DNA of 64,000 nt from Adhaeribacter swui (GTDB lineage: Bacteria; Bacteroidota; Bacteroidia; Cytophagales; Hymenobacteraceae): contig NZ_CP055156.1 of the NCBI RefSeq assembly GCF_014217805.1, positions 496,001 to 560,000 on the forward strand, in the 5' to 3' direction. Shown one piece after another: positions 49,056 to 57,915 of this stretch; position 1 is the stretch's first letter; the number at the start of each line of letters is the position of its first letter. Position numbers and translations under genes: made by a program. The notes beneath the pieces were generated by a model, which saw only the letters and a list, made by a program, of their open reading frames with translations, had not been told where the DNA came from and did no database searches.

Positions 49056-49553
49056 ATGCTACAAGTAAAAACTGCTAACGGAAAACAATGGCAGATTGAT
49101 ATCAAAAAAAATGAAATACTTGTAGATACTGCTCCTTTTTCCTGGGATTTTGTGCCTCTTGGCGCTAACCGATTTCACATTATCCATAACCACCAATCTT
49201 TTACGGCCGAACTAGTTAAAGCGGATTATGTAACTAAAACATTTATTATTAAAGTAAATGGCCAATTACACGAGCTAGCTTTGCAGGATCGCTTTGACCT
49301 GCTTTTAGAAAAAATGGGTATGAGCCAGGTGAATGCGAATAAGATTAACGAAGTAAAAGCGCCCATGCCCGGTTTAATCCTTGACATAAAAGTTTCTGTG
49401 GGCCAAGAGGTAAAAAAAGGAGACCCCATAATAATTTTGGAAGCCATGAAAATGGAAAATATTTTAAAATCGCCGGGCGATGGTTTAGTAAAAGCCATTA
49501 AAGTGGCCGTACGCCAGAACGTAGAAAAAAATCAGGTTATTCTGGAATTTTAA
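49056..49553 (+). CDS. Biotin/lipoyl-containing carrier protein
   Basis: The 165-residue protein ends with a biotinyl domain: APMPGLILDIKVSVGQEVKKGDPIIILEAMKMENILKSPGDGLVKAI (about residues 104-150), with the biotinylation lysine in EAMKMEN. The first 90 residues form a beta-rich region, as found in carrier subunits of acyl-CoA carboxylases. No carboxylase or carboxyltransferase gene is next to it, so its partner must be elsewhere. It is a candidate subunit of an acetyl- or propionyl-CoA carboxylase or an oxaloacetate decarboxylase; the sequence does not decide. Confidence 0.88.
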   Translation: MLQVKTANGKQWQIDIKKNEILVDTAPFSWDFVPLGANRFHIIHNHQSFTAELVKADYVTKTFIIKVNGQLHELALQDRFDLLLEKMGMSQVNANKINEVKAPMPGLILDIKVSVGQEVKKGDPIIILEAMKMENILKSPGDGLVKAIKVAVRQNVEKNQVILEF

Positions 49554-49710
49554 GTTTGCCTGGGCACAAAGCGCAGGTTAGAAAAGTAAGAGCAATTACC
49601 ATTTAACTTTAAGGGCAGTAACTACAACCAGCAATTAACTAAACTGGTGCATTTAAACGGACTAATAATTAATTAAAACCAAAGAGTTTAAACTTTGGGT
49701 AATAAGCTAA

Positions 49711-50421
49711 ATGAAATACAAACGAATTCTTTTAAAATTAAGCGGCGAAGCGCTAATGGGCGAGCAACAATATGGTATTGATACCAAACGCCTGATCCAA
49801 TATGCGCACGAAATTAAAGGAGCCGCCGAACAAGGAGCCGAAATTGCGGTAGTAATTGGTGGCGGTAATATCTACCGCGGTTCACAGGCCGACTCCATGG
49901 GCTTAGACCGGGTACAAGGCGATTACATGGGCATGCTAGCTACGGTTATTAACAGTATGGCCCTGCAAAGCGCTTTAGAAAAAGAAGGTATTACAACCCG
50001 GTTGCTCTCCGGTATCAATATTCAGCAAGTTTGTGAGCCTTACATCCGCCGCCGGGCCATGCGCCACTTAGAAAAAGGCAGAGTGGTAATTTTTGGAGCA
50101 GGCATTGGTAGCCCGTATTTCACTACCGATTCGGCGGCTAGCTTGCGGGCCGTTGAGATTGAGGCCGATGTGGTTTTAAAAGGAACCCGCGTAGATGGCA
50201 TTTATACAGCCGACCCCGAAAAAAATCCGGATGCAGTTCGTTTTACGCATCTTACTTTTCAGGATGTATTTGAGAAAAACCTGAACGTAATGGACATGAC
50301 GGCTTTCACACTTTGTAAAGAAAATGACCTGCCTATTATTGTATTCGACATGAACCGGGCGGGCAACTTACGTCGTATTTTAGACGGCGATGATTCGGTG
50401 GGCACCTTGGTATCTTCTTAA
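49711..50421 (+). CDS. pyrH: UMP kinase
   Basis: PyrH phosphorylates UMP to UDP. The 236-residue protein is a bacterial amino-acid-kinase-fold enzyme, with [14 protein letters not shown] (about 4-17), [11 protein letters not shown], the [22 protein letters not shown] segment and [21 protein letters not shown]. All are typical. A short inverted repeat CCAAAG/CTTTGG lies 12 bases before the start. frr follows after 125 bases, the common pairing. Confidence 0.97.
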   Translation: MKYKRILLKLSGEALMGEQQYGIDTKRLIQYAHEIKGAAEQGAEIAVVIGGGNIYRGSQADSMGLDRVQGDYMGMLATVINSMALQSALEKEGITTRLLSGINIQQVCEPYIRRRAMRHLEKGRVVIFGAGIGSPYFTTDSAASLRAVEIEADVVLKGTRVDGIYTADPEKNPDAVRFTHLTFQDVFEKNLNVMDMTAFTLCKENDLPIIVFDMNRAGNLRRILDGDDSVGTLVSS

Positions 50422-50546
50422 ACGTAGCAGTTTACCGTTTCACATTCCGCTATTTTTTACATTTTGTAATTATTTAAAATATTACTTTTTTACGTACGTT
50501 TAGCGTTTAGTTTTAACTGCGCTTATTATATCGATAACTTAATTGT

Positions 50547-51110
50547 ATGGAAGAAGAAATTCAGTTTTATCTCAGCGAAGCAGAAGAATCAATGGCCAAG
50601 GCCTTACAGCATACGGGTGTTGAACTAAGTAAAATTCGGGCCGGAAAAGCTTCACCCGCTATGATTGAAGATTTACGGGTAGATTATTATGGCACTTCCA
50701 CGCCTATTTCGCAGGTAGCTAACATCAGCACCCCCGATACCCGTACTTTATTAATTAAACCTTGGGAAAAAAATATGCTGGGTGAAATTAATAAAGCTAT
50801 AAAAAACAGTGATTTAGGTTTAAATCCATTACAAGAGGCCGATGCCGTACGTTTAAATATTCCGGCTTTAACCGAACAACGTCGGCGGGATTTGGTAAAG
50901 CAAGCTAAAGGCGAAGGCGAAAGCGGCAAAGTACGGGTTCGTAACATTCGCAAAGATGTTAACGATTCTTTGCGCAAGCTTTTAAAAGAAGGTGCTGCCG
51001 AAGATGCCATTAAAGATGCAGAGGTAAAAGTGCAAAAGCTTACCGATTCTTACATTGTAAAAGTAGATGACCTGCTGAGTAAAAAAGAATCAGAAATCAT
51101 GACAATTTGA
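50547..51110 (+). CDS. frr: Ribosome recycling factor
   Basis: RRF splits post-termination ribosomes together with EF-G. The 187-residue protein has GVELSKIRAGKASPAMIEDLRVDYYGTSTPISQVANIS (about residues 24-61), IKPWEKNMLGEINKAIKNSDLGLNP and the C-terminal three-helix segment with GESGKVRVRNIRKDVNDSLRK. A strong terminator follows 20 bases after the stop codon. Confidence 0.97.
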   Translation: MEEEIQFYLSEAEESMAKALQHTGVELSKIRAGKASPAMIEDLRVDYYGTSTPISQVANISTPDTRTLLIKPWEKNMLGEINKAIKNSDLGLNPLQEADAVRLNIPALTEQRRRDLVKQAKGEGESGKVRVRNIRKDVNDSLRKLLKEGAAEDAIKDAEVKVQKLTDSYIVKVDDLLSKKESEIMTI

Positions 51111-51130
51111 TTTTTTTAAAAATATAGTAG

Positions 51131-51163
51131 AAAAGCCCTTTTGTTAGAAGCAGAAGGGCTTTT
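51131..51163 (+). terminator. Intrinsic terminator after frr
   Basis: A 13-bp stem AAAAGCCCTTTTG/CAGAAGGGCTTTT with a single G-U wobble and 7-base loop, followed by CTGTTTTTTG. Confidence 0.9.
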
Positions 51164-51425
51164 CTGTTTTTTGTAGTGAGAAGAAACACCCGCATTTAAC
51201 CCGGATAGTAATCAAAGAACAAAAAAAGAAATAGGGTTGGTAATAGCGCTGCCGAAAATGAAAAATTTTTAAAATTTAACGCCGGCGCTAGTTTTTTACC
51301 TTTACAACAGGAAGTACAATTTGCCAAAAACAAAAAAAAAAGAATTAAAACTGGCAAAAACCTTATCTTACCAAGGCAAAGATTCGTTTACCGGGACATA
51401 CAATTTACGCAAGAACATAGCCTGT

Positions 51426-53459
51426 ATGGAAGAAATAGAGAACATACCCCAATTAGTTAAAGACGATGGCTGGCTTAGTCCTTTTACCCCAGATATAATT
51501 AAACGCCAGGACCAGTTTAACTTAACCCTGGAGCAAATACAACAACAATACGGATCACTTCCTGATTTTGCCAATCAGCACCAATATTTAGGCATTAATT
51601 ACGATCCTAAAAATGAAGGTTGGTGGTACCGGGAGTGGGCACCAGCCGCCCGGCAACTTTCTCTAATCGGCGATTTTAATAACTGGAATCGTAGCTCGCA
51701 TCCTTTGCAAAAAAAGGAAGGAGGTATTTGGGAAATATTTTTACCAGATCAGGAATACGCCAACGTATTTGGGCATCAAACCAAAGTAAAAGTACACGTA
51801 GATGCGGCCAATGGGCAACTCGACCGGATTCCGCCTTACATTCGGCGTGCCGTTCAGGATCCGGTTAGTTATGATTTTGCCGGCCAGGTATGGTTGCCCG
51901 AAGAATCGTTTATCTGGACCGACGAAGCCTTTTCAGTTTCTACTATTACCGAACCTGTAATTTATGAATGCCATACCGGCATGGCGCAGGAAAAAGAAGG
52001 CGTTGGAACATACCGCGAATTTGCCGATGAGATTTTACCCCGCATTCACCGGGGCGGTTATAATTGCATTCAGTTAATGGCCGTAATGGAACACCCGTAT
52101 TACGGTTCGTTTGGCTACCATGTATCTAACTTTTTCGCGCCGTCTTCGCGTTTTGGCACGCCCGAAGATTTAAAATATCTGGTAAACGAAGCCCACAAAT
52201 TAGGTATCGCCGTGATTATGGATGTGGTACACTCCCACGCGGTTAAAAACATTGCCGAAGGTTTAGCTAATTTTGATGGTTCCGGTGATCAGTATTTTCA
52301 TGCGGGTCCGCGGGGCTTCCACCCTGGTTGGGATTCGCGGTTATTTAACTACGGCAAACCAGAGGTTCAACAATTTTTACTTTCAAACTTAAGATACTGG
52401 CTCGAAGAGTTTCATTTCGATGGTTTCCGGTTTGATGGGGTTACCTCCATGTTGTACCACCACCACGGCGAAGGCGTAGCTTTTGACAACTACAGCAAAT
52501 ATTTTGTGGAAGGAGTAGATAACGATGCCATACTATACTTGCAACTGGCTACCACCCTGGTGCAGGAAGTAAAACCCGGCGCTATTTGCATTGCCGAAGA
52601 CATGAGCGGCATGCCGGGCCTTTGCCGGCCCATAGAGCACGGAGGTGTTGGTTTCGATTACCGGTTAGGCATGGGTATTCCGGATTACTGGATTAAGCTT
52701 TTAAAACATACCCGCGACGAAGATTGGAATATTTACGAGATGTGGGGCGTACTTACCAATCGGCGGTACCTGGAAAAAACCATTGCTTATGCCGAGTCGC
52801 ACGACCAGGCCTTAGTGGGCGATAAAACCCTGGCCTTTTGGCTCATGGATAAAGAAATGTATTTTCACATGAGCGTAAACGACCCTAACTTAATTATCGA
52901 CCGGGGCATAGCTTTACACAAAATGATTCGGCTTATCACCATTTCTTTGGGCGGCGAAGGTTATTTGAATTTTATTGGCAACGAGTTTGGCCATCCGGAG
53001 TGGGTAGATTTTCCGCGGCAAGGCAATAACTGGAGTCATAAACACGCCCGCCGGCAATGGTCCTTGATTGATAACCCAGACTTAAAATATAAGTTTATGG
53101 GGAATTTTGATCAGGCTATGATTAAAACTATTTTAAAAAATCACGTTTTAGCTGCTCCCCAGGCCCAGCAACTAAATATGGATACCGCCAACAATATTAT
53201 CGTTTTCGAGCGGGCTAACCTCATCTTTGTTTTCAACTTTAGTATACAAAATTCTATATTCGGGTACACTTTTACCGTGCCCGAACCCGGCACCTACCAG
53301 CTTATTTTAACTTCAGATGATGCTGATTTCGGAGGCTTTAACCGCATAGATTCAACAGTGGAATATTTTACTTACACCGAAGAAGGAGTTGCGAAGCTAC
53401 GCATTTATAGCACCAACCGCACCGCTCTGGTTTTTAAAAGAAAGCCAGAATTTAGTTAA
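51426..53459 (+). CDS. glgB: 1,4-alpha-glucan branching enzyme (GH13)
   Basis: This enzyme adds alpha-1,6 branches to glycogen. From ATG 51426 it has 677 residues. An in-frame TTG at 51321 would add 35 lysine-rich residues, and a partial promoter box (TACCTTTA, 51297) sits just before it, so the start is not settled. The CBM48 domain (EWAPAARQLSLIGDFNNWNR) precedes the GH13 barrel with DVVHSH, nucleophile Asp in GFRFDGVTSM, acid/base Glu in CIAEDMSGMPG and transition-state Asp in YAESHDQALVGDKTLAFWLMD. It is of the eukaryotic-like branching-enzyme type found in Bacteroidota. Confidence 0.92.
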   Translation: MEEIENIPQLVKDDGWLSPFTPDIIKRQDQFNLTLEQIQQQYGSLPDFANQHQYLGINYDPKNEGWWYREWAPAARQLSLIGDFNNWNRSSHPLQKKEGGIWEIFLPDQEYANVFGHQTKVKVHVDAANGQLDRIPPYIRRAVQDPVSYDFAGQVWLPEESFIWTDEAFSVSTITEPVIYECHTGMAQEKEGVGTYREFADEILPRIHRGGYNCIQLMAVMEHPYYGSFGYHVSNFFAPSSRFGTPEDLKYLVNEAHKLGIAVIMDVVHSHAVKNIAEGLANFDGSGDQYFHAGPRGFHPGWDSRLFNYGKPEVQQFLLSNLRYWLEEFHFDGFRFDGVTSMLYHHHGEGVAFDNYSKYFVEGVDNDAILYLQLATTLVQEVKPGAICIAEDMSGMPGLCRPIEHGGVGFDYRLGMGIPDYWIKLLKHTRDEDWNIYEMWGVLTNRRYLEKTIAYAESHDQALVGDKTLAFWLMDKEMYFHMSVNDPNLIIDRGIALHKMIRLITISLGGEGYLNFIGNEFGHPEWVDFPRQGNNWSHKHARRQWSLIDNPDLKYKFMGNFDQAMIKTILKNHVLAAPQAQQLNMDTANNIIVFERANLIFVFNFSIQNSIFGYTFTVPEPGTYQLILTSDDADFGGFNRIDSTVEYFTYTEEGVAKLRIYSTNRTALVFKRKPEFS

Positions 53460-53488
53460 GCAGCCATTATAGTTTTAAGATTTATACG

Positions 53489-53517
53489 AAAAAGTAGGGT
53501 AAATACCTGCTTTTTTT
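53489..53517 (+). terminator. Intrinsic terminator after glgB
   Basis: A 10-bp stem AAAAAGTAGG/CCTGCTTTTT with one G-U pair, 7-base loop and seven T, 30 bases after the glgB stop codon. Confidence 0.82.
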
Positions 53518-53652
53518 ATGTTTTTACCTTTATACTTTTTCAAACAAAAAACTTTATTTTTTAAAAATTAACTAATAAAAATTATAATTCATTATTCCAG
53601 ATATATAATTCTCAAATCGTATAAATACTTAAGTAGTTTTTGAAATAAAATC

Positions 53653-53680
53653 TTGTAAATTGTTTACAATTAATTGTAAA
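53653..53680 (+). promoter_or_regulatory. Operator-like palindrome before the dehydrogenase pair
   Basis: TTGTAAA-TTG-TTTACAA (53653-53669) is a perfect 7+3+7 inverted repeat, followed by a third TTGTAAA half-site (53674-53680). It ends 27 bases before the next start codon, a position suited to a repressor or activator site. The half-site resembles sites of LacI/GalR-family regulators, but the regulator is unknown. Confidence 0.55.
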
Positions 53681-53706
53681 TCTAACTCCCTTTCAAAAAT
53701 TAACTA

Positions 53707-54333
53707 ATGGACAGAAGAGAAGCTATGCTGCGCGTGGCCGCTTTAATGGGCAGTACCATTTCCGCTCCGCTCCTATCTGGCTTGTTGTACAGTTGCGAAA
53801 CTAAAACCAGCAACAACCAAGACACTAAAACTACTACCCTTGTCTCGGATAAACACAAAGCCATGATTGAGGAAATCACGGAAATTATTATTCCGGCCAC
53901 CGACACTCCGGGGGCCAAAGAAGCTAAAGTTCCGGATTATGTATTAATCATGTTGGCCGATTGTTATCCGGAAAAGGATCAGCAACGTTTTTTTAAAGGA
54001 TTAGATACTTTAGATGAGCGTGCCAAACAAGCCCACGGCACCGAATTTTTAGATTGCAAACCCGACCAACAAGTAGCATTGCTCCAGAAAGAAGAGGCCT
54101 TAGCTAAAGCAGAACGGGAAGAACAAAACCGAATAAAAGCCCAAGCTAAAACCCGCGCCGAAAAAGAGAAAGAAGCTGAACCGCCGTTCTTCTCGATGAT
54201 GAAAGAAATGACGCTAGTGGGCTATTTTACCTCGGAGTTAGGCGCTACCAAAGCCTTAGCCTATGTGCATGTGCCCGGTAAGTTTGAAGGTTGCGTTCCA
54301 TTAAAACCAGGTCAGAAAGGTTGGGCTACTTAA
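53707..54333 (+). CDS. Gluconate 2-dehydrogenase subunit 3 family protein
   Basis: The 208-residue protein has an N-terminal MDRREAMLRVAALMGSTISAPLLSGLLYSC, an export signal with a DRRE start like Tat-linked members and a Cys near residue 30 that could be a lipobox. The segment AMIEEITEIIIPATDTPGAKEAKVPDYVLIMLADCYPEKDQ (about residues 58-98) is the family core. Such proteins partner a GMC-type dehydrogenase in the periplasm or membrane, and that partner gene follows 63 bases downstream. A Lys/Glu/Ala-rich linker (about 130-160) splits the domain. Confidence 0.87.
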   Translation: MDRREAMLRVAALMGSTISAPLLSGLLYSCETKTSNNQDTKTTTLVSDKHKAMIEEITEIIIPATDTPGAKEAKVPDYVLIMLADCYPEKDQQRFFKGLDTLDERAKQAHGTEFLDCKPDQQVALLQKEEALAKAEREEQNRIKAQAKTRAEKEKEAEPPFFSMMKEMTLVGYFTSELGATKALAYVHVPGKFEGCVPLKPGQKGWAT

Positions 54334-54396
54334 TCAGGGCCACTATAACATCTCCGAACGCCTATTTTTTAAAAAATTCTTTAGATTTCTCTTTTC

Positions 54397-56097
54397 ATGA
54401 ATATAAACGGTAAAGCAAAAGAACAAAATACCTACGACGCTATAGTTATTGGCTCGGGCATCAGTGGCGGTTGGGCCGCCAAAGAACTCACCGAAAAAGG
54501 CTTAAAAGTTTTATTACTCGAACGGGGCCGGAACGTAGAGCACGTAAAAGATTACACTACCGCCATGAAACATCCCTGGGAGTTTGCTCACCGCGGTAAA
54601 ATCACTTTAGCGCAAAAAGAAACCCACCCTTACTTAAGCCGGGATTACCCTTATAACGAAACCAACGAAAGTTTCTGGATAAATGATAACGATGCGCCTT
54701 ATAGCGAGAAAAAACGTTTTGACTGGTACCGGGGCAATATTGTAGGGGGTAAATCTATCATGTGGGGGCGGCAGTCTTATCGCCTCGCCGATCTGGACTT
54801 TGAAGCCAATGCCAAACAAGGTATTGCCGTGGATTGGCCCATCCGGTACAAAGATATTGCGCCCTGGTACGATTACGTAGAGAAATTTGCGGGCATTAGT
54901 GGCGCCAAAGAAAACATACCCCACCTGCCCGACGGCGAGTTTTTGCCGCCCATGGAGTTAAACTGCGTGGAGAAAGAAGTTAAAAAACACATTGAATCTA
55001 AGTTTAAAGGCCGCCACCTTACCATTGGCCGCGTAGCTAACTTAACTCAACCGCATAACGGACGGGCCTCTTGCCAATATCGTAATTTGTGTAGCCGGGG
55101 CTGCCCTTTCGGCGCTTATTTTAGCACCCAGGCTTCTACGTTACCCGCGGCCGTGGCAACTGGTAATCTTACCTTGCAGCCCCACTCTTTAGTAAGCAAC
55201 ATTATTTTTGATGAAAAACTAAATAAAGCTACTGGGGTAACGGTAATAAACACAGAAACAAGCGCTACTACCGATTACTTTGCCAAAATCATTTTTGTAA
55301 ACGGCTCTACGCTGGGTACCACTTTCATCCTGTTAAATTCAATCTCTAACCGTTTCCCGAATGGTTTAGGTAACTCCAGCGGGGAATTAGGCCGTAATTT
55401 AATGGATCATCATTTCCGGATTGGCGCTACCGGTGAAGCCGAAGGTTTTGAAGATCAATATTACTATGGCCGCCGGGCTAATGGCATTTACATTCCGCGT
55501 TTCCGCAATTTAGGTAACGAAAAACGCGACTACATCCGGGGTTTTGGCTACCAAGGTGGCGCTAGCCGCGATAGCTGGATGCGCGGCGTGGCCGAAATGG
55601 GCATTGGCGCTAACTTTAAAGAAGAACTCACCAAACCCGGACAGTGGAAGATGAACTTAACTGGTTTTGGCGAATGCCTGCCCTACTCCGATAACCGGGT
55701 TACTTTAAACAAAGAACGGAAAGATAAATGGGGCTTACCTACCCTGGACATTGACGCCGAGTTTAAAGACAACGAAATGAAAATGCGGAAAGATATGATG
55801 AACGATGCTGCCGAGATGTTGGAAGCCGCTGGTCTTAAAAATGTGACCACCTACGATAATGGTTCTTATCCCGGTATGGCAATTCACGAGATGGGCACCG
55901 CTCGTATGGGCCGCGATCCTAAAACGTCGGTATTAAATGCTTTTAACCAAATGCACGAAGTTAAAAACGTGTTTGTAACCGATGGCGCCTGTATGACTTC
56001 GGCCGCTTGCCAGAATCCATCTCTCACGTATATGGCTTTAACCGCCCGGGCTGCTGATTACGCCGTTAAAGAATTGAAAAAAGGCAATATTGCATAG
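54397..56097 (+). CDS. GMC family oxidoreductase
   Basis: The 566-residue FAD enzyme begins YDAIVIGSGISGGWAAKELTEKGLKVLLLERG (about residues 14-45), the ADP-binding fold. VGGKSIMWGRQSYR follows, then the Cys-rich CQYRNLCSRGCPFGAYFS typical of gluconate/sorbosone-type dehydrogenases. The C-terminal active-site region includes HEMGTARMGRDPKTSVLNAF and a NPSLTYMALTARAADY tail. It pairs with the subunit-3-like gene upstream and likely oxidises a sugar or polyol outside the cytoplasm. No cytochrome subunit gene is adjacent, and the substrate is unknown. Confidence 0.9.
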   Translation: MNINGKAKEQNTYDAIVIGSGISGGWAAKELTEKGLKVLLLERGRNVEHVKDYTTAMKHPWEFAHRGKITLAQKETHPYLSRDYPYNETNESFWINDNDAPYSEKKRFDWYRGNIVGGKSIMWGRQSYRLADLDFEANAKQGIAVDWPIRYKDIAPWYDYVEKFAGISGAKENIPHLPDGEFLPPMELNCVEKEVKKHIESKFKGRHLTIGRVANLTQPHNGRASCQYRNLCSRGCPFGAYFSTQASTLPAAVATGNLTLQPHSLVSNIIFDEKLNKATGVTVINTETSATTDYFAKIIFVNGSTLGTTFILLNSISNRFPNGLGNSSGELGRNLMDHHFRIGATGEAEGFEDQYYYGRRANGIYIPRFRNLGNEKRDYIRGFGYQGGASRDSWMRGVAEMGIGANFKEELTKPGQWKMNLTGFGECLPYSDNRVTLNKERKDKWGLPTLDIDAEFKDNEMKMRKDMMNDAAEMLEAAGLKNVTTYDNGSYPGMAIHEMGTARMGRDPKTSVLNAFNQMHEVKNVFVTDGACMTSAACQNPSLTYMALTARAADYAVKELKKGNIA

Positions 56098-56124
56098 CCT
56101 AAACGTAAATGCCGTTAACTTAAA

Positions 56125-56160
56125 ATAACAAAGGCCGACTAAATAGTCGGGCTTTGTTAT
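56125..56160. terminator. Bidirectional terminator, GMC gene / GT4 gene
   Basis: A 16-bp stem ATAACAAAGGCCGACT/AGTCGGGCTTTGTTAT with one mismatch and a 4-base loop lies between convergent genes. The flanking T tracts are short, so efficiency is uncertain. Confidence 0.78.
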
Positions 56161-56194
56161 ATATGATAGCGTAGAAAAGTAAAAATTTTAAAAA

Positions 56195-57547
56195 TTACGC
56201 TTGTTCTACTACTTTCTCCAAAATTTCCAGAATCTCCTCAGCGGCATTTTCCCAGGTAAGTGATTCAATGTCCTGGTAAGAATCAGTAATTACTTTTTCC
56301 CGCAACGTTTCATCCTGCAGTAAAGAAATAATGTGCGCCGCCATCGTTTCGGTATCATTATAATCAGCTTTTAAAGCACTGTGCAACACCTCCGCAGCAC
56401 CAGATTGGTTGGAGAGTACGGTTGGCACACCGTATTGTGCCGCTTCAATGGCCGATAATCCAAAAGGTTCGGATACCGAAGGCATGCAATACACATCAGC
56501 AATGGCTAACAAATTATCAACTTTCTCCCGGTCCAAAAACCCGGTAAATTCAAATTTATTATCTAGTTGTAAATATTGATCAGAGTTTAACAGTTCTTGC
56601 AACTGGTTACCAGTACCCGCCATTACAAACTGCACATCTTTTGTTTGCTCTAATACTTTAGCGGCAATATCCAGGAAATAAGAAGCTCCTTTTTGTTCAG
56701 TTATCCGGCCCAAAAACAAAACCAGCTTGTCTTCGTCCGACGATTTTTCTTTACGTACCGGCTGTTTCGGATCAATACCGTTGTAAACCGACTGGATACG
56801 TTCCGGCGAAATCCCGTACTGCGTTTGAATTATCTTGGACGTGTACTCACTCACCGGAATTATAAAATCAGCTTTTTCTAAGGCTTGTTTTTCCAGCTCA
56901 TAAATCCATCCCTGGCTATCTTTACCGGCCCGGTCGTAGCTAAGCGAGTGCACGTGTACCACCAAAGGCTTACCACTTACCAATTTTAATTCTACCCCGG
57001 CCAGAAAAGTCATCCAGTCGTGGGCATAAATAACATCAAAGTCTTTTTGCGAAGCCAACCGGGTAGCATACCGGGCATACTGGATAACCGCTGAATTAGC
57101 ATCCATTTTTTCGAGGCTGGTGTGGCCAAACACGTTTAGCTCTTCTACTGGCTCGGTAATTGTAACTGGATGATAGGCGGGTTTAACCGGAGCCGTAACA
57201 GTTTCGGCGGCCTGTTCGCTTTTAGTAGTGCTAGTTTCCGGAACTATAGCTACTTGTTCCTCGGCTTCCTGGTAAGGTAAAATGTTAGCCGGCACGTACA
57301 TAACCTCGCCAAAAGCCGAATATTCTGGTTTGGTAAATTCTGCTTTAATATTCTGAATATCGATGTTGTTAAGACCGGTTAAATCTACATTTTGAAGAAT
57401 AAAATCCGGGTCCGATTTAGGCAGGATGAGCGTAAGATCGACCTTACCTGCCAGAGATTTAGAGATACCATAACAGGCAGCACCTAATCCGCCAGTAACA
57501 ATTGGGGGGAACTCCCAACCTAACATCAATACTTTTAGCTTTTTCAT
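56195..57547 (-). CDS. GT4 glycosyltransferase, glycogen-synthase-like
   Basis: From ATG 57547 the protein has about 450 residues (MKKLKVLMLGWEFPP). An upstream ATG at 57586 adds 13 unlikely residues. The start matches the Bacteroidota glycogen synthase-like family with a GGLGAACYGISKSLA loop. The C-terminal half has LVLFLGRITEQKGASYFLDIA, FVMAGTGNQL, FTGFLDREKVDNLLAIADVYCMPSVSEPFGLSAIEAAQYG (about 346-385), with the E-X7-E-type retaining motif. It lies close to a branching enzyme and a GH31 glucosidase, so alpha-glucan synthesis is likely. Sucrose- or other sugar-transferring activity is not excluded. Confidence 0.83.
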   Translation of the reverse strand: MKKLKVLMLGWEFPPIVTGGLGAACYGISKSLAGKVDLTLILPKSDPDFILQNVDLTGLNNIDIQNIKAEFTKPEYSAFGEVMYVPANILPYQEAEEQVAIVPETSTTKSEQAAETVTAPVKPAYHPVTITEPVEELNVFGHTSLEKMDANSAVIQYARYATRLASQKDFDVIYAHDWMTFLAGVELKLVSGKPLVVHVHSLSYDRAGKDSQGWIYELEKQALEKADFIIPVSEYTSKIIQTQYGISPERIQSVYNGIDPKQPVRKEKSSDEDKLVLFLGRITEQKGASYFLDIAAKVLEQTKDVQFVMAGTGNQLQELLNSDQYLQLDNKFEFTGFLDREKVDNLLAIADVYCMPSVSEPFGLSAIEAAQYGVPTVLSNQSGAAEVLHSALKADYNDTETMAAHIISLLQDETLREKVITDSYQDIESLTWENAAEEILEILEKVVEQA

Positions 57548-57915
57548 GTAAGTAGCTTCTTTAACAACGTCTGAAAACAGAACCAATAATTTATTTTTTA
57601 TGAATTATTCCTATTTGAATATTAAATAATCAAAAAATACTATATATATTCGTTAAATTTCTTCTGGAAAGGAAACATTCCAAAGAAGTATAATACGAAA
57701 AATTGCGGGTACTACTTACTTTTAATAACAACAAATATTTAGTTGTAATCTAAATATCAACCGAATTATGGCTAATGTATTTAATAATCCTTTATTTTTT
57801 TTACGAATTTAATAAAGAAATATCAATTCAAATAAATAATTTAAAAAATTATTATTTTTTTCTGCGCCAAATCTACTCCTCCTCCAACCAACTTAAATAA
57901 TTCTAATACAATTAT
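57548..57915. other. Divergent intergenic region upstream of GT4 and GH31 genes
   Basis: This 368-base AT-rich spacer between divergent genes holds two inverted repeats. One is CTTCTGGAA/TTCCAAAGAAG (57661-57688, one bulge); the other is ATATTTAG-N7-CTAAATAT (57735-57757). Either may be an operator or leader hairpin. I found no sequence matching both halves of the promoter consensus, and no gene. Confidence 0.55.
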
